This document shows, one piece after another, positions 9,201 through 17,474 of a stretch of DNA of 64,000 nt (within the stretch, counting starts at the first letter, position 1; each line of letters opens with the position of its first letter). Source of the stretch: JBLXBZ01 sp048265185 (GTDB lineage Bacteria > Pseudomonadota > Alphaproteobacteria > Rhizobiales > Stappiaceae); assembly GCA_048265185.1 (NCBI GenBank), contig JBLXBZ010000007.1:1-64000 (forward strand), written 5' to 3'. Under the pieces are notes generated by a model, which saw only the letters and a program-made list of their open reading frames with translations, was not told the origin of the DNA and did no database searches. A program made the position numbers and the translations under genes.

Positions 9201-9933
9201 AAAAGGGGCGCGCATGACGCACTGAATACCAGAAAGCCTCCGGCGTTTGGCCGGAGAGCGTGCGGCCAGAAAGATCGGTGATCGTTCCAGAAACCATGAC
9301 CGGCAGACGAACGCCTTTTTCCTCAAACACCTCGTCAATAGCGAAAAGCGCCGCCTTGGCGTTCAGGGTGTCGAAAATAGTTTCGACCAGCATCATGTCG
9401 GCGCCGCCGTCGATCAATCCGCGCACAGCTTGCGCATAAGCAAGACGCAAGTCATCGAATGTAACGGCGCGATACCCCGGATTATTCACATCGGGAGACA
9501 TGGACGCGGTTCTGTTGGTGGGACCGAGGGCGCCGGCCACAAAACGCGAACGGGAGGGATCGCGCGCCTCGACCATATCGCAAGCTTCACGCGCCAGACG
9601 CGCGCCTTCAAAATTCAGCTCATAGGCCAGATCCTCCATGCCGTAATCGGCTTGAGCAATCGTGGTTGAGGAAAACGTGTTGGTTTCAATCAAATCCGCG
9701 CCAGCTTCAAGGTACGCAACGTGAATGTCACGAAGCGCTTCGCCTTGCGTGAGGTTCAAAAGGTCATTATTGCCCTTCAGATCCTGCCCCCAGTCAGCAA
9801 AACGCTCGCCGCGAAACCCGGCTTCATCCAGTTTCAAATCCTGGATCATCGTGCCCATGGCGCCATCCAGCACGAGAATACGTTGGGATGCTGCCGCGCG
9901 CAGCCGCTCAAAAACCGTCGTCTTATCTGTCAT
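6202..9933 (-). CDS. metH: methionine synthase, cobalamin-dependent
   Basis: A full-length 1243-residue cobalamin-dependent methionine synthase, transferring methyl from 5-methyltetrahydrofolate to homocysteine through cobalamin. Domain order is complete: homocysteine-binding domain with GGCCGTTPAHI zinc cysteines near residue 315; pterin-binding domain (NFVNIGERTNVTGS from about 360); cobalamin cap and binding domain with DVHDIGKN, where His765 is the lower axial ligand, and IGLSGLITPSLDEM; and a C-terminal SAM-dependent reactivation domain (RPAPGYPAQPDH). Many alphaproteobacteria split this protein; here it is one chain. It is the last gene of a minus-strand operon, nine bases after metF. 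Confidence 0.97.
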   Translation of the reverse strand: MTDKTTVFERLRAAASQRILVLDGAMGTMIQDLKLDEAGFRGERFADWGQDLKGNNDLLNLTQGEALRDIHVAYLEAGADLIETNTFSSTTIAQADYGMEDLAYELNFEGARLAREACDMVEARDPSRSRFVAGALGPTNRTASMSPDVNNPGYRAVTFDDLRLAYAQAVRGLIDGGADMMLVETIFDTLNAKAALFAIDEVFEEKGVRLPVMVSGTITDLSGRTLSGQTPEAFWYSVRHARPFSIGLNCALGAKEMRAHVDELSRVADTLVCAYPNAGLPNEFGEYDESPQAMAELVGEFAQSGLVNIVGGCCGTTPAHIAAIAEAVAPCKPRPLPQIERHMRLSGLEPFVLTPEVNFVNIGERTNVTGSARFRKLIKNDDFAAALDVARQQVSNGAQIIDVNMDEGLLDSEEAMTTFLNLVASEPDISKVPVMIDSSKWSVIEAGLKCIQGKGVVNSISLKEGEEAFVAQAKLVKRYGAAVVVMAFDEEGQADTLQRKSEICARSYKVLTEVVGFPPEDIIFDPNIFAVATGIEEHNNYGVDFIEAIGYIRENLPHAHISGGVSNLSFSFRGNELVREAMHSVFLYHAIRAGMDMGIVNAGQLAIYDDLPEELRELCEDVVLNRRSDSTDRLLEAAERYKGEGGKKREADLTWRTWEVTKRLEHALVNGITDYIIEDTEEARQTVERPLHVIEGPLMDGMNVVGDLFGAGKMFLPQVVKSARVMKQAVGYLLPFMEEEKRLTGNEGQSSAGKILMATVKGDVHDIGKNIVGVVLQCNNFEVIDLGVMVPAAKIIETAKAEKVDIIGLSGLITPSLDEMCHVAAEMEREGFDMPLLIGGATTSRIHTAVKIHPNYHRGQAIYVTDAGRAVGVASRLVSEGQRQPFFDELRNEYKDIAEKHARSRDVAKRVSLAGARDNGFKPDFSAGAPVKPAFFGTKVYKDFPLEELVPMIDWTPFFSTWEIKGTYPGVLTDNRYGPAAKALFDDAQELLQEIVTKKLLRPSGVVGFWPAAARGDDIVLFQDETRQNELATFHTLRQQMLRGENGRANLALSDFIAPEDTGVADYIGGFAVTAGHGEDDVVARYHAAGDDYNKIMFQALSDRLAEAFAERMHQIVRKELWGYAPREALSNEDIIAEKYQGIRPAPGYPAQPDHTEKRTLFDLLDAEKAAGIELTESFAMWPGSSVSGLYFSHPDSHYFGVGKIERDQVEDYARRKGVSLQEMERWLAPILNYEPSRAQAAE

Positions 9934-9942
9934 TAATTCGCC

Positions 9943-10857
9943 TCAAGCCGCCTGGGTTGCGTCAGTCGCGGGACGCACGCCCAACAAGTGACATATGGCG
10001 AAGCTCAACTCCGCGCGATTCATCGTATAAAAGTGAAACTCGCTCATGCCCCGATCCACCAGATCCAGCACCTGCTCGCAAGCAACCGCGGCCGCCACGA
10101 GCTTTCGCGTCTCCACGTCATTGCCCAACCCTTCAAAACGACGCGCCAACCAATCAGGGATCGACGCGCCGCATTTGGCCGAAAAAGACACCAACTGCTC
10201 AAAATTGTGCACTGGCTGAACGCCCGGAACCACTGGAATCGTAATTCCCGCCGCCCGCACTTTCTCAAGATAGGCCTCGAACACGTCATTCTCGAAGAAA
10301 TATTGAGTGATCGCCCGAGTGGCGCCAGCGTCGACCTTACGTTTCAAATTGTCAATTTCCACGCCCCAATCCGCGCTCTCAGGATGACGTTCCGGATATG
10401 CGGCCACAGACACCTCGAAAGCGCCGATGCGTTTGATCCCCGCCACCAAATCGCTGGCGTAGGCGTAGCCATCGTCCCGCGGGAGGTAACGCGCGCCAAT
10501 GCCCTCGAGCGGATCGCCGCGAAGCGCCACAATATGACGCACGCCTGTTTCCCAATAATCGCGAATGACCTGATCAACCTCTTCGCGTGAGGCCCCCACA
10601 CACGTCAAATGCGCCGCTGGTTTCAGAGCCGTTTCACGAACCAGCTTGCTCACCGTTCGGTGTGTGCGCTCTCGCGTTGATCCTCCCGCGCCATATGTCA
10701 CCGACACAAACGCCGGATCAAGCGGCGCCAAGCGCTCCACGGACGCCCAAAGATTGGTTTCCATTTTTTCGGTTTTTGGAGGAAAAAACTCGAAGGAAAC
10801 AGAAATTTCATCCGCTTCGTCAAGCTGTGAACGGTGAATATCGGAATTCAAGGACAT
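9943..10857 (-). CDS. metF: 5,10-methylenetetrahydrofolate reductase
   Basis: A 304-residue FAD-containing methylenetetrahydrofolate reductase, making the 5-methyl-THF that MetH uses. Recognised by VSFEFFPPKT near residue 21, SVTYGAGGSTRERT near residue 55, VALRGDP near residue 115, and TQYFF near residue 190. Length is as expected. It sits between the regulator gene (one base after that stop) and metH (nine bases before), which indicates a single transcript. Confidence 0.97.
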   Translation of the reverse strand: MSLNSDIHRSQLDEADEISVSFEFFPPKTEKMETNLWASVERLAPLDPAFVSVTYGAGGSTRERTHRTVSKLVRETALKPAAHLTCVGASREEVDQVIRDYWETGVRHIVALRGDPLEGIGARYLPRDDGYAYASDLVAGIKRIGAFEVSVAAYPERHPESADWGVEIDNLKRKVDAGATRAITQYFFENDVFEAYLEKVRAAGITIPVVPGVQPVHNFEQLVSFSAKCGASIPDWLARRFEGLGNDVETRKLVAAAVACEQVLDLVDRGMSEFHFYTMNRAELSFAICHLLGVRPATDATQAA

Positions 10858-10858
10858 T

Positions 10859-11983
10859 TCAGGCGACCTCCCGGTCCGTCTCAGCGAGCGGCAGATCCGT
10901 TATGATCCGCGGGTCGCGTGCTAACCAAAGTGTTACAGTCAATTGATCTGAGTTTTGGGCTTCGGGCGTTTCTTCCGGGCGCAAATCCCGAATTTCCACC
11001 ACTTCCATGCCCGCATCCTCCAACCATTTCTTCATTTGCTCATGCGCGAAGCCAAGCCGCCGATGGGCGTGGGTTTCACGGAGAAACTCATGCTGGTGAG
11101 GCGCAAAGTCGACGATGAGCATTCGCCCCCCGGCGCGTAACATTCGCGCCGCCTCGACCAGCGCCCGAGACGGATCGTCAAGAAAGTGCAGAACCTGATG
11201 AATGGACACGAAGTCGAAACTTTCCATCGGAGCGGACAGCGCGTAAACGTCGCCATGACGCACTTGCGCGTTGGTCACGCCGGCGCGCTCCAGATTAGCA
11301 CGCGCCACCGCGAGCATGTCGTGACTGGCGTCAAGCCCTAGGCCGCGCGCGTATTGATCAGATAACAGCTCCAGCAAGCGGCCCGTGCCCGTGCCCAAGT
11401 CCAGAAACGCGTCAAAGGGGCGCGGCCCCACCAATGTGCGAATAGCCGCCTCCACCGCCGCTTCCGGCACATGCAGAGAACGCTCCTGATCCCAAGTTTT
11501 AGCCCGCGCGGCGAAATAAGCCGCCGCTTCCTGCGCCTTGGCTTTTCGAATCGCTTCAAGCCTGCGCTGATCCGCCGCCAACATCGGGTCGTCGGACTTT
11601 AATTTGCGCAAAAGATCCCGGCACAACTCCCCCGCCGCGCCATCGCCCAAACGGTGATAGACCCAGGCGCCTTCGGGAAATCTTTGCACGAGCCCCGCTT
11701 CCGTAAGAAGCTTCAAATGGCGTGAAATCCGCGGCTGGCTTTGACCCAAAATAGTGGTGGCGTCCTTCACCGTCAGTTCGCTCTCCGCCAAAAGAGCTAT
11801 CAAGCGAAGCCGCGTGGACTCACCCACCGCGCGTAAAACAGCAAGCAACTCTTCGACCGACAACTTAAAATCGGAAAGCGCCTCGCCTGAAATTTCCCAA
11901 TTCCCCGCGCCATTCGCCTCAACCAGAGCGCCCTGCGTTCGCGCCGCCCCAGAATCCGCCCCTGTCTCCCGCAAATCTCTCAT
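10859..11983 (-). CDS. ArsR-family regulator fused to a SAM-dependent methyltransferase domain
   Basis: A 374-residue fusion. Residues about 30-115 are an ArsR-type winged helix (LRAVGESTRLRLIALLAESELTV, then ILGQSQPRISRHLKLLTEAGLV). Residues about 165-340 are a class I methyltransferase fold with the SAM loop DLGTGTGRLLELL and the strand RHGDVYAL. Such fusions next to metF/metH are known in alphaproteobacteria and are thought to sense SAM or SAH and repress methionine-cycle genes (the SamR/SahR type); assignment here is by context. I chose ATG 11983, seven bases after GGTGG; a TTG at 11989 is too close to it. The gene leads the operon and an 18-bp palindrome lies 131 bases upstream. Confidence 0.88.
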   Translation of the reverse strand: MRDLRETGADSGAARTQGALVEANGAGNWEISGEALSDFKLSVEELLAVLRAVGESTRLRLIALLAESELTVKDATTILGQSQPRISRHLKLLTEAGLVQRFPEGAWVYHRLGDGAAGELCRDLLRKLKSDDPMLAADQRRLEAIRKAKAQEAAAYFAARAKTWDQERSLHVPEAAVEAAIRTLVGPRPFDAFLDLGTGTGRLLELLSDQYARGLGLDASHDMLAVARANLERAGVTNAQVRHGDVYALSAPMESFDFVSIHQVLHFLDDPSRALVEAARMLRAGGRMLIVDFAPHQHEFLRETHAHRRLGFAHEQMKKWLEDAGMEVVEIRDLRPEETPEAQNSDQLTVTLWLARDPRIITDLPLAETDREVA

Positions 11984-12341
11984 TTTCAAGCCACCCTATC
12001 GCCGAAAAGTCGTCTTGAAGGCGCTCTCTGAAGCCCCCCGAAATCCCGCGCCTCTGGAAAACTCAACTCAGCAGCCCCCCGACAAAACACGCCTGAAGAG
12101 TCCATGATTTGAATATAAAGATATCTTTATACGACGACAGAAAATAATTCAAGCGCTGACTTCAAATCAGTCACAACAGGTGAAGAAGCAGAAAACCCCG
12201 CCAATTATCCGCGCGCCAAAGGCCGCCAGTGAAATAAAAGATGAAAACAGCTGAGCCATTGCTCCATCAGTCACTATGGCGTAGAAAGCAAACCAGCGAG
12301 ATTCCTTGTTTTACACCATCAATACGGAGACGCGGCACCCT
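11984..12341. promoter_or_regulatory. divergent intergenic region between the methionine operon and ettA
   Basis: No gene is visible in these 358 bases. It must hold the minus-strand promoter for the regulator-metF-metH operon and the plus-strand promoter for ettA. Its one outstanding element is the palindrome at 12114-12131. I saw no fold matching the SAM-II or SAH riboswitches, but I cannot exclude one without a covariance-model search. Confidence 0.5.
12114..12131. promoter_or_regulatory. 18-bp perfect palindrome, likely operator of the methionine regulator
   Basis: The sequence tataaagatatctttata is a perfect 18-bp palindrome upstream of the regulator-metF-metH operon. Its ATAAAGATATCTTTAT core has the AT-rich dyad form known for ArsR-family regulators of the SAM cycle in proteobacteria. 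Its position fits autoregulation of the operon. Confidence 0.75.
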
Positions 12342-13994
12342 ATGGCGCGCCAGTTCATTTACCACATGCACGGACTGTCAAAGTCCTACAACGGGGGCAA
12401 GAAAGTCCTCGACAACGTCCATTTGTCTTTTTACCCGGACGCCAAGATCGGTATTCTAGGCCCGAACGGCGCCGGTAAATCGACGCTGCTGAAAATCATG
12501 GCCGGTCTGGACAAGGACTATACCGGCGAGGCGTGGGCCGCTGAAGGCGCGCGCGTGGGCTACCTGCCGCAAGAGCCGCAGCTTGATTCAGATAAAAACG
12601 TTCTGGAGAACGTGATGCTCGGCGTGGCCCATAAGCAAGCGCTTGTGGACCGCTACAACGAATTGATGATGAATTATTCTGACGAAACCGCCGATGAGGG
12701 CGCGAAACTTCAGGACATCATCGACGCAGAAGACCTGTGGAACCTCGAAAGCAAAGTCGAGATGGCCATGGAGGCCTTACGCTGCCCGCCTTCAGACGCG
12801 GCCGTGGACAATCTGTCCGGGGGGGAGCGACGCCGGGTCGCCCTTTGCCAATTACTGTTGTCGGAACCGGACCTGCTGCTGCTCGATGAGCCCACCAACC
12901 ATCTGGATGCGGAAACCGTCCATTGGCTGGAGCGCCACTTGCGCGAATTCAAGGGCTCCGTCCTGATCATCACCCATGATCGCTACTTCCTTGACAATGT
13001 CACAGGTTGGATTCTCGAGCTGGATCGCGGTCAAGGCATTCCATATGAAGGCAATTACTCGGTTTATCTTGAGAAGAAAACCAAGCGCATGCTGCAAGAG
13101 GGCCGCGAGGACATGGCCCGCTCAAGAGCCATCGCGCGCGAGCGCGAATGGATGGGCATGTCGCCGAAGGGACGGCAGACCAAATCCAAGGCGCGTATTC
13201 GGGCCTATGAAGATTTGCTGTCGGCGCAGGAAGAGCGCCTGCCAACCATAGAGCAGATCATGATTCCCGTCGGCGAACGCCTTGGGGCGAACGTCATTGA
13301 CGTTCAAAACGTCTCCAAGGGCTTTGGCGATCGTCTTTTGATTGAGGACCTAAGCTTCAAGCTGCCGCGCGGCGGCATCGTCGGCGTCATCGGCCCGAAC
13401 GGCGCGGGTAAGTCCACCTTGTTCAAGATGCTGACCCAACAGGAAAAACCCGATTCGGGCAGCGTGGTTATCGGCGACAGCGTTCGGTTGGGCTATGTGG
13501 ACCAGTCACGCGACGCGCTTGATCCTGAGAAAACCGTCTGGGAAGAAATTTCAGGCGGCGCGGAAGTCATCTATCTGGACGACAAGGAAATCAACAGCCG
13601 CGCCTATTGCTCCTCCTTCAACTTCAAGGGTCCGGCCCAGCAAGCGAAGGTCGGCAATCTCTCCGGCGGTCAGCGTAACCGCGTCCATCTGGCGAAGGTT
13701 TTGAAACAGGGCGCCAACGTGCTGCTGCTCGATGAGCCCACCAACGATCTGGACACGGAAACTCTCGCCGCTCTCGAAGACGCGCTGGAAAATTACGCCG
13801 GTTGCGCCGTGGTCATCTCGCATGATCGCATGTTCCTCGACCGCCTCGCCACGCATATGCTGGCTTTTGAAGGCGACAGCCATGTGGAGTGGTTTGAAGG
13901 AAACTTCGAAGACTACGAGAAAGACAAGGTTCGACGTCTCGGGGCGCACGCCGCCGACCCCCGCCGGATCAAATACAAACCATTGACGCGATAA
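12342..13994 (+). CDS. ettA: energy-dependent translational throttle protein EttA (ABC-F)
   Basis: A 550-residue ABC-F protein with two nucleotide-binding domains and no membrane part. First Walker A is GPNGAGKST at residues 40-48, with an ABC signature LSGGERRRVALC near 163; a Lys/Arg-rich linker with the EREWMGMSPKGRQ toggle region follows; second Walker A GPNGAGKST is near 356 and second LSGGQRNRVHLA near 440. EttA gates the first translation steps on the ribosome E site according to ADP/ATP ratio. Start ATG 12342 gives the conserved MARQFIYHM N-terminus. A strong terminator follows the stop. Confidence 0.96.
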   Translation: MARQFIYHMHGLSKSYNGGKKVLDNVHLSFYPDAKIGILGPNGAGKSTLLKIMAGLDKDYTGEAWAAEGARVGYLPQEPQLDSDKNVLENVMLGVAHKQALVDRYNELMMNYSDETADEGAKLQDIIDAEDLWNLESKVEMAMEALRCPPSDAAVDNLSGGERRRVALCQLLLSEPDLLLLDEPTNHLDAETVHWLERHLREFKGSVLIITHDRYFLDNVTGWILELDRGQGIPYEGNYSVYLEKKTKRMLQEGREDMARSRAIAREREWMGMSPKGRQTKSKARIRAYEDLLSAQEERLPTIEQIMIPVGERLGANVIDVQNVSKGFGDRLLIEDLSFKLPRGGIVGVIGPNGAGKSTLFKMLTQQEKPDSGSVVIGDSVRLGYVDQSRDALDPEKTVWEEISGGAEVIYLDDKEINSRAYCSSFNFKGPAQQAKVGNLSGGQRNRVHLAKVLKQGANVLLLDEPTNDLDTETLAALEDALENYAGCAVVISHDRMFLDRLATHMLAFEGDSHVEWFEGNFEDYEKDKVRRLGAHAADPRRIKYKPLTR

Positions 13995-14009
13995 ACGCTT
14001 CAACAGGAC

Positions 14010-14043
14010 AAAAAACGGCGAGGAAGTTCCTCGCCGTTTTTAT
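14010..14043 (+). terminator. rho-independent terminator after ettA
   Basis: A hairpin with arms aacggcgagga and tcctcgccgtt, a 3-base loop and a T-rich tail (ttttta) begins 16 bases after the ettA stop. An A run precedes the left arm, so it could act on both strands. Confidence 0.9.
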
Positions 14044-14123
14044 TTTGCCAACCGCTTAAATTAGGCGATAAAATTCTCTACGAAAAGAGATGCGAAAAGA
14101 CGATTCTTCGTAAGGATACCCCT

Positions 14124-14729
14124 ATGAGCGCTGAGCTTTTCGACCAAGACGTCCGCATTATCCCCGGTCGCCGCTTAAGCGGACGCGTCGAAATGTTGCT
14201 GAAAACTCCAAATGCGGATTTTCCGACGCAACAAACCCAAAGCCTTGAGCTGACCTTTGACGGCATCGCCGGCGACCGCCATGGCGGCAAAACACGGTTG
14301 AGCGGCGGGCGTGAGCCTTGGTACCCTCGGGGAACCGAAATCGTCAATGAACGTCAGCTTTCCCTGCTTTGCGAAGATGAACTGCGGGCGACCGCGAAAG
14401 CCATGGAGATCGAGGAGTTGCGCCCGGAATGGATCGGCGCCAACATCGTTCTTTCAGGCTTGCCGCGCTTTTCAATGATCCCTCCCCGCACCCGCCTCGC
14501 CTTCTCCAGCGGCGCGGTTCTGAACGTGGACGGCCAAAACGCCCCGTGCCGCATCGCGGGAAAATCCATAGCAGAGAATTATCCGCTGAAGACCGGACTT
14601 GACCTGCTTTTTCCCAAAGTCGCGCAAAGAAGCCGCGGGTTGGTGGCCTTTGTCGAGCGCCCCGGCGCAATCCGCACAGGCGATAGCGTCACCGCGCATA
14701 TTCAAGAGCAATGGATTTACGAAGCTTGA
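14124..14729 (+). CDS. MOSC domain-containing protein
   Basis: A 201-residue MOSC-domain protein. MOSC domains bind molybdenum cofactor sulfur or act in thiol-type transfer (YiiM/YuaD-like). Seen here: an N-terminal strand pattern, GIAGDRHGG near residue 53, GTEIVNERQLSLL near 73, and the conserved cysteine in APCRIAGKSI near residue 139. A good AAGGA ribosome binding site stands before ATG 14124. The gene overlaps or abuts the following FUSC gene, so they may be co-transcribed. The substrate is unknown. Confidence 0.82.
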   Translation: MSAELFDQDVRIIPGRRLSGRVEMLLKTPNADFPTQQTQSLELTFDGIAGDRHGGKTRLSGGREPWYPRGTEIVNERQLSLLCEDELRATAKAMEIEELRPEWIGANIVLSGLPRFSMIPPRTRLAFSSGAVLNVDGQNAPCRIAGKSIAENYPLKTGLDLLFPKVAQRSRGLVAFVERPGAIRTGDSVTAHIQEQWIYEA

Positions 14730-14752
14730 GCGCAAAAGACAGGCTGGAAATC

Positions 14753-16951
14753 ATGGTGAAAACTTCGGCCGCCAATATCCGCTCCAAAATTGCAGCTTTG
14801 AACCCGGCGAGAGTCGATCCCGGCGGCGTGGAGCTGACCCGGGGCCTGCATATGATCCTCGCCGTCTTAATTTCCGGAATATTTGTCTGGAAAGCGCCTC
14901 AATGGCTGGGCGCCCCGTCTTTGGATTCCCTGATACTCCTATGCGGCTGGGTAAGCGGCGCCTGCATTCTCTTCACCCCGGCGGGAGCGCGCAAGATTGA
15001 AGCCGTCTCCATTATTCGCTCCAGCGCCATAGCCGCCGCAACATTAAGTCTCGCCACCTTTGGCGATTTGATTCTCGGACCGCAGCTTGGCGGTTTTTGG
15101 CAGCTGTTGTTTATTCCAGTGATCGCCCTCGCGTTGTTTATGCGCGCCTTCGGCCCACGTCCCATGCGAGAGGGGAGAATTGTAGCTCTGGCCTATCTTT
15201 TCGCCAATCTAGGCGCGCCAGACCCCACCACCGAAATGCTCTATCCGTTTGCCGCGATTTATGGCGGGGCCATCGCTCTACTGGTGCGTATGCTCGTATG
15301 GCGGCCGCATCCACTGACGATATACCGGTCACTGCGTCGCCATTTTCTGCGACGAATTGGCCACCGCCTCCAGCAGCTCCCCCAGGCCGACAGCGATCAG
15401 GAACGTCATGCGCTTTATAAATCACTCCGGCAAGATTGGTTGAACCTAAATTCCGCCGCCAATAACGCCATTCAGGCCGAACCGCGCTTGAAGGATTTTC
15501 TTGAGCGTCAAGTATCCCTTTCACTGCGTTTATCGCTTTCGGTGCAAACTATAATCGACTCCATGCAGGAGCTCGCCTCCCCCCCGGAAACGTCTTCAGT
15601 AACCGGCACGCCTTGCTCCACTGAAACCCCCATCGTCTCAACGCCGTTTCAACCGCTGCTCGCCCCCTTATTTGAAGGCGCCGCCACAGTTTTTTATCCC
15701 GGATTGACAAATTTACCTTCTAGGCGCTTTGCAATTCTTGACGACATAGACCAGCTTGAACAGAACATTCGCCATCAAAAAAAACTGCCAGATCATCAAA
15801 AGTTCCATATCCTACGCATCATCGTAGCTCTGGAGCGTATGCTGATCACGCTGCGTGATTGGAGCCAAACAGCAAAGGCGACCGTTAAAAGCGAAGAGAC
15901 GCCGCTCGAACGGACAAAAAAAGCGCCGCCTGCCGCCGGACTCAGTCCCAATTTCTGGATTAAGTCACGAAACGGCCTGCGTTTCGCGGCTCAGGGAGCC
16001 ATCGCCGCAGCGCTAACAATCGCCATAACCAACTATTTTGAGTTAAATCACTCCTATTGGGCGCCGCTTACCGTGCTCATCGTTCTATCCTCAAACGTGG
16101 GTCAGACTTGGAGACGAATTGTCGATCGAACGCTTGGCACTTTTGTCGGCGTCGTCATCGCTATTCTTTTCATTGAAGCGTTTTCACGCTCGCCCGGCAT
16201 CGAAGGGCTCGCCACTCTCGCCGCTATCGCCTTCATCCTGCCCTACACAGTCCGTTACTATGGCGTAGCCTCCGCCTTGATCGCCTTTTCCGTTTTGGCC
16301 GGACTCAGCACTTTGGTGGGAATTGACTATTCAATCATGATTGCGCGCATATATGAAACGCTTCTGGGGGCCTCTATCGGTTTGCTGGCCTCACGTTTCA
16401 TTTTTCCCGTTTTCCAAAACGCCGAGCGTTCGCGGCTCCTAACCGATTTCATCTCCGTGTGCCAAAAGCGGCTGGAGGCGATAACGCAATCTCAATCTGC
16501 AAATGACGTCGCCCAAAACGCATTAGAGGCAAAGGCGAATGAACTGCTCGCCATATTGCCCGACCTTCGCGCCGAACAACTTTTTCTCGTCTCTGGCCCC
16601 TCCCAGATCAGCGCTCAAACATTATCGGTTCATGTCGCGCTGCTGCGCGATTACGCCAATCTTTTCGCCAGCACCTGCAATACATTGATAAAAAATGACC
16701 CGCCAACGCAAATGCAAAACGTCGTTGAGAAGATTCAACGCCTTATCGACGACGCTTTTCACGACACAAAACACGCCGCCGCAGACCATATCGCCTTGAC
16801 CGCATTGCGAAAAGAAGTAGAGGCGGAGCTTGATTTTGACCAGGTTCAAGATGGAGACGCCACCATGAAAACGGTCGAAGCGTTTTTCTTCGCCGCCAAA
16901 CTTCTTACGGTTCTAAGCGCAATTGAGCGGCAAGACGCTGAGCGCGCGTAA
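14753..16951 (+). CDS. FUSC family membrane protein / putative efflux transporter
   Basis: A 732-residue (746 from the upstream ATG 14711) membrane protein of the fusaric-acid-resistance-like FUSC family, aromatic or drug exporters of the AaeB/YccS type. It shows the family's two-part layout: an N-terminal set of transmembrane helices (about residues 30-180), a long cytoplasmic part, then a second membrane block (about 405-560) with the FUSC signature HSYWAPLTVLIVLSSNVGQTWRRI, followed by a C-terminal soluble tail. ATG 14753 has a modest ribosome binding site; ATG 14711 overlaps the MOSC gene by 19 bases. No membrane-fusion partner is encoded beside it. Confidence 0.82.
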   Translation: MVKTSAANIRSKIAALNPARVDPGGVELTRGLHMILAVLISGIFVWKAPQWLGAPSLDSLILLCGWVSGACILFTPAGARKIEAVSIIRSSAIAAATLSLATFGDLILGPQLGGFWQLLFIPVIALALFMRAFGPRPMREGRIVALAYLFANLGAPDPTTEMLYPFAAIYGGAIALLVRMLVWRPHPLTIYRSLRRHFLRRIGHRLQQLPQADSDQERHALYKSLRQDWLNLNSAANNAIQAEPRLKDFLERQVSLSLRLSLSVQTIIDSMQELASPPETSSVTGTPCSTETPIVSTPFQPLLAPLFEGAATVFYPGLTNLPSRRFAILDDIDQLEQNIRHQKKLPDHQKFHILRIIVALERMLITLRDWSQTAKATVKSEETPLERTKKAPPAAGLSPNFWIKSRNGLRFAAQGAIAAALTIAITNYFELNHSYWAPLTVLIVLSSNVGQTWRRIVDRTLGTFVGVVIAILFIEAFSRSPGIEGLATLAAIAFILPYTVRYYGVASALIAFSVLAGLSTLVGIDYSIMIARIYETLLGASIGLLASRFIFPVFQNAERSRLLTDFISVCQKRLEAITQSQSANDVAQNALEAKANELLAILPDLRAEQLFLVSGPSQISAQTLSVHVALLRDYANLFASTCNTLIKNDPPTQMQNVVEKIQRLIDDAFHDTKHAAADHIALTALRKEVEAELDFDQVQDGDATMKTVEAFFFAAKLLTVLSAIERQDAERA

Positions 16952-16996
16952 GCCTTTTTCAAAAGACCGCCTCACGCCAACGTTAATTTGCATAAT

Positions 16997-17302
16997 TTAG
17001 GATTCATCCTCGTCGATCTGACGCGAACACCCCCAAGACGTCAGAACCGCGTTCATCTCATCAATGCAAAAATGGCGCGCCGATTCATGATCATATCCCT
17101 CGGCTAAAAGCGCGTCGTAATCCGTATGAGCATGACGCGCCCGGCTCGTCAGCGCCTGCCACAAGGCGATTGAAACCGGCAAGTGACGCAAATGACTTGC
17201 AAGCCCAACGGACAGTATCTCTTCGGCGTCGCTTAATGAAACCAAGGGCGCCAGTCTTGAAAGAGCCTTGCGCATTTCCCGGCGCCGTTTCGTCCCTCTC
17301 AT
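16997..17302 (-). CDS. DUF2293 domain-containing protein
   Basis: A 101-residue basic cytoplasmic protein matching DUF2293. The match is the C-terminal half: a helix ending SRARHAHTDYDALLAEGYDHESAR, then a final Trp-containing helix (AVLTSWG). DUF2293 proteins of bacteria and fungi have no firm role. The N-terminus is rich in Arg and Lys (MRGTKRRREMRK), consistent with nucleic acid contact, but that is inference. It converges on the FUSC gene with 45 bases between stops. Confidence 0.75.
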   Translation of the reverse strand: MRGTKRRREMRKALSRLAPLVSLSDAEEILSVGLASHLRHLPVSIALWQALTSRARHAHTDYDALLAEGYDHESARHFCIDEMNAVLTSWGCSRQIDEDES

Positions 17303-17474
17303 TTTATTCCTCTATCGTCTTATTCCTCTATCGTCGTCATAAAGTCCTGCGCGAGGTGTTCAAGCTTTAAAAGGCATAACCGCTGACCACGGCACGGGGT
17401 TCCATCAGCGACAAAGCCGCGCGCGTTAGAACCTCTTTCGTTGAAATGCGAAACCGGGGCATCCCCCGTAACAT

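Noticed and set aside
11984..12341. SAM-II or SAH riboswitch before the methionine operon
   Set aside because: I could not fold either consensus by eye; the protein regulator and the palindrome explain control better. A covariance-model search would settle it.
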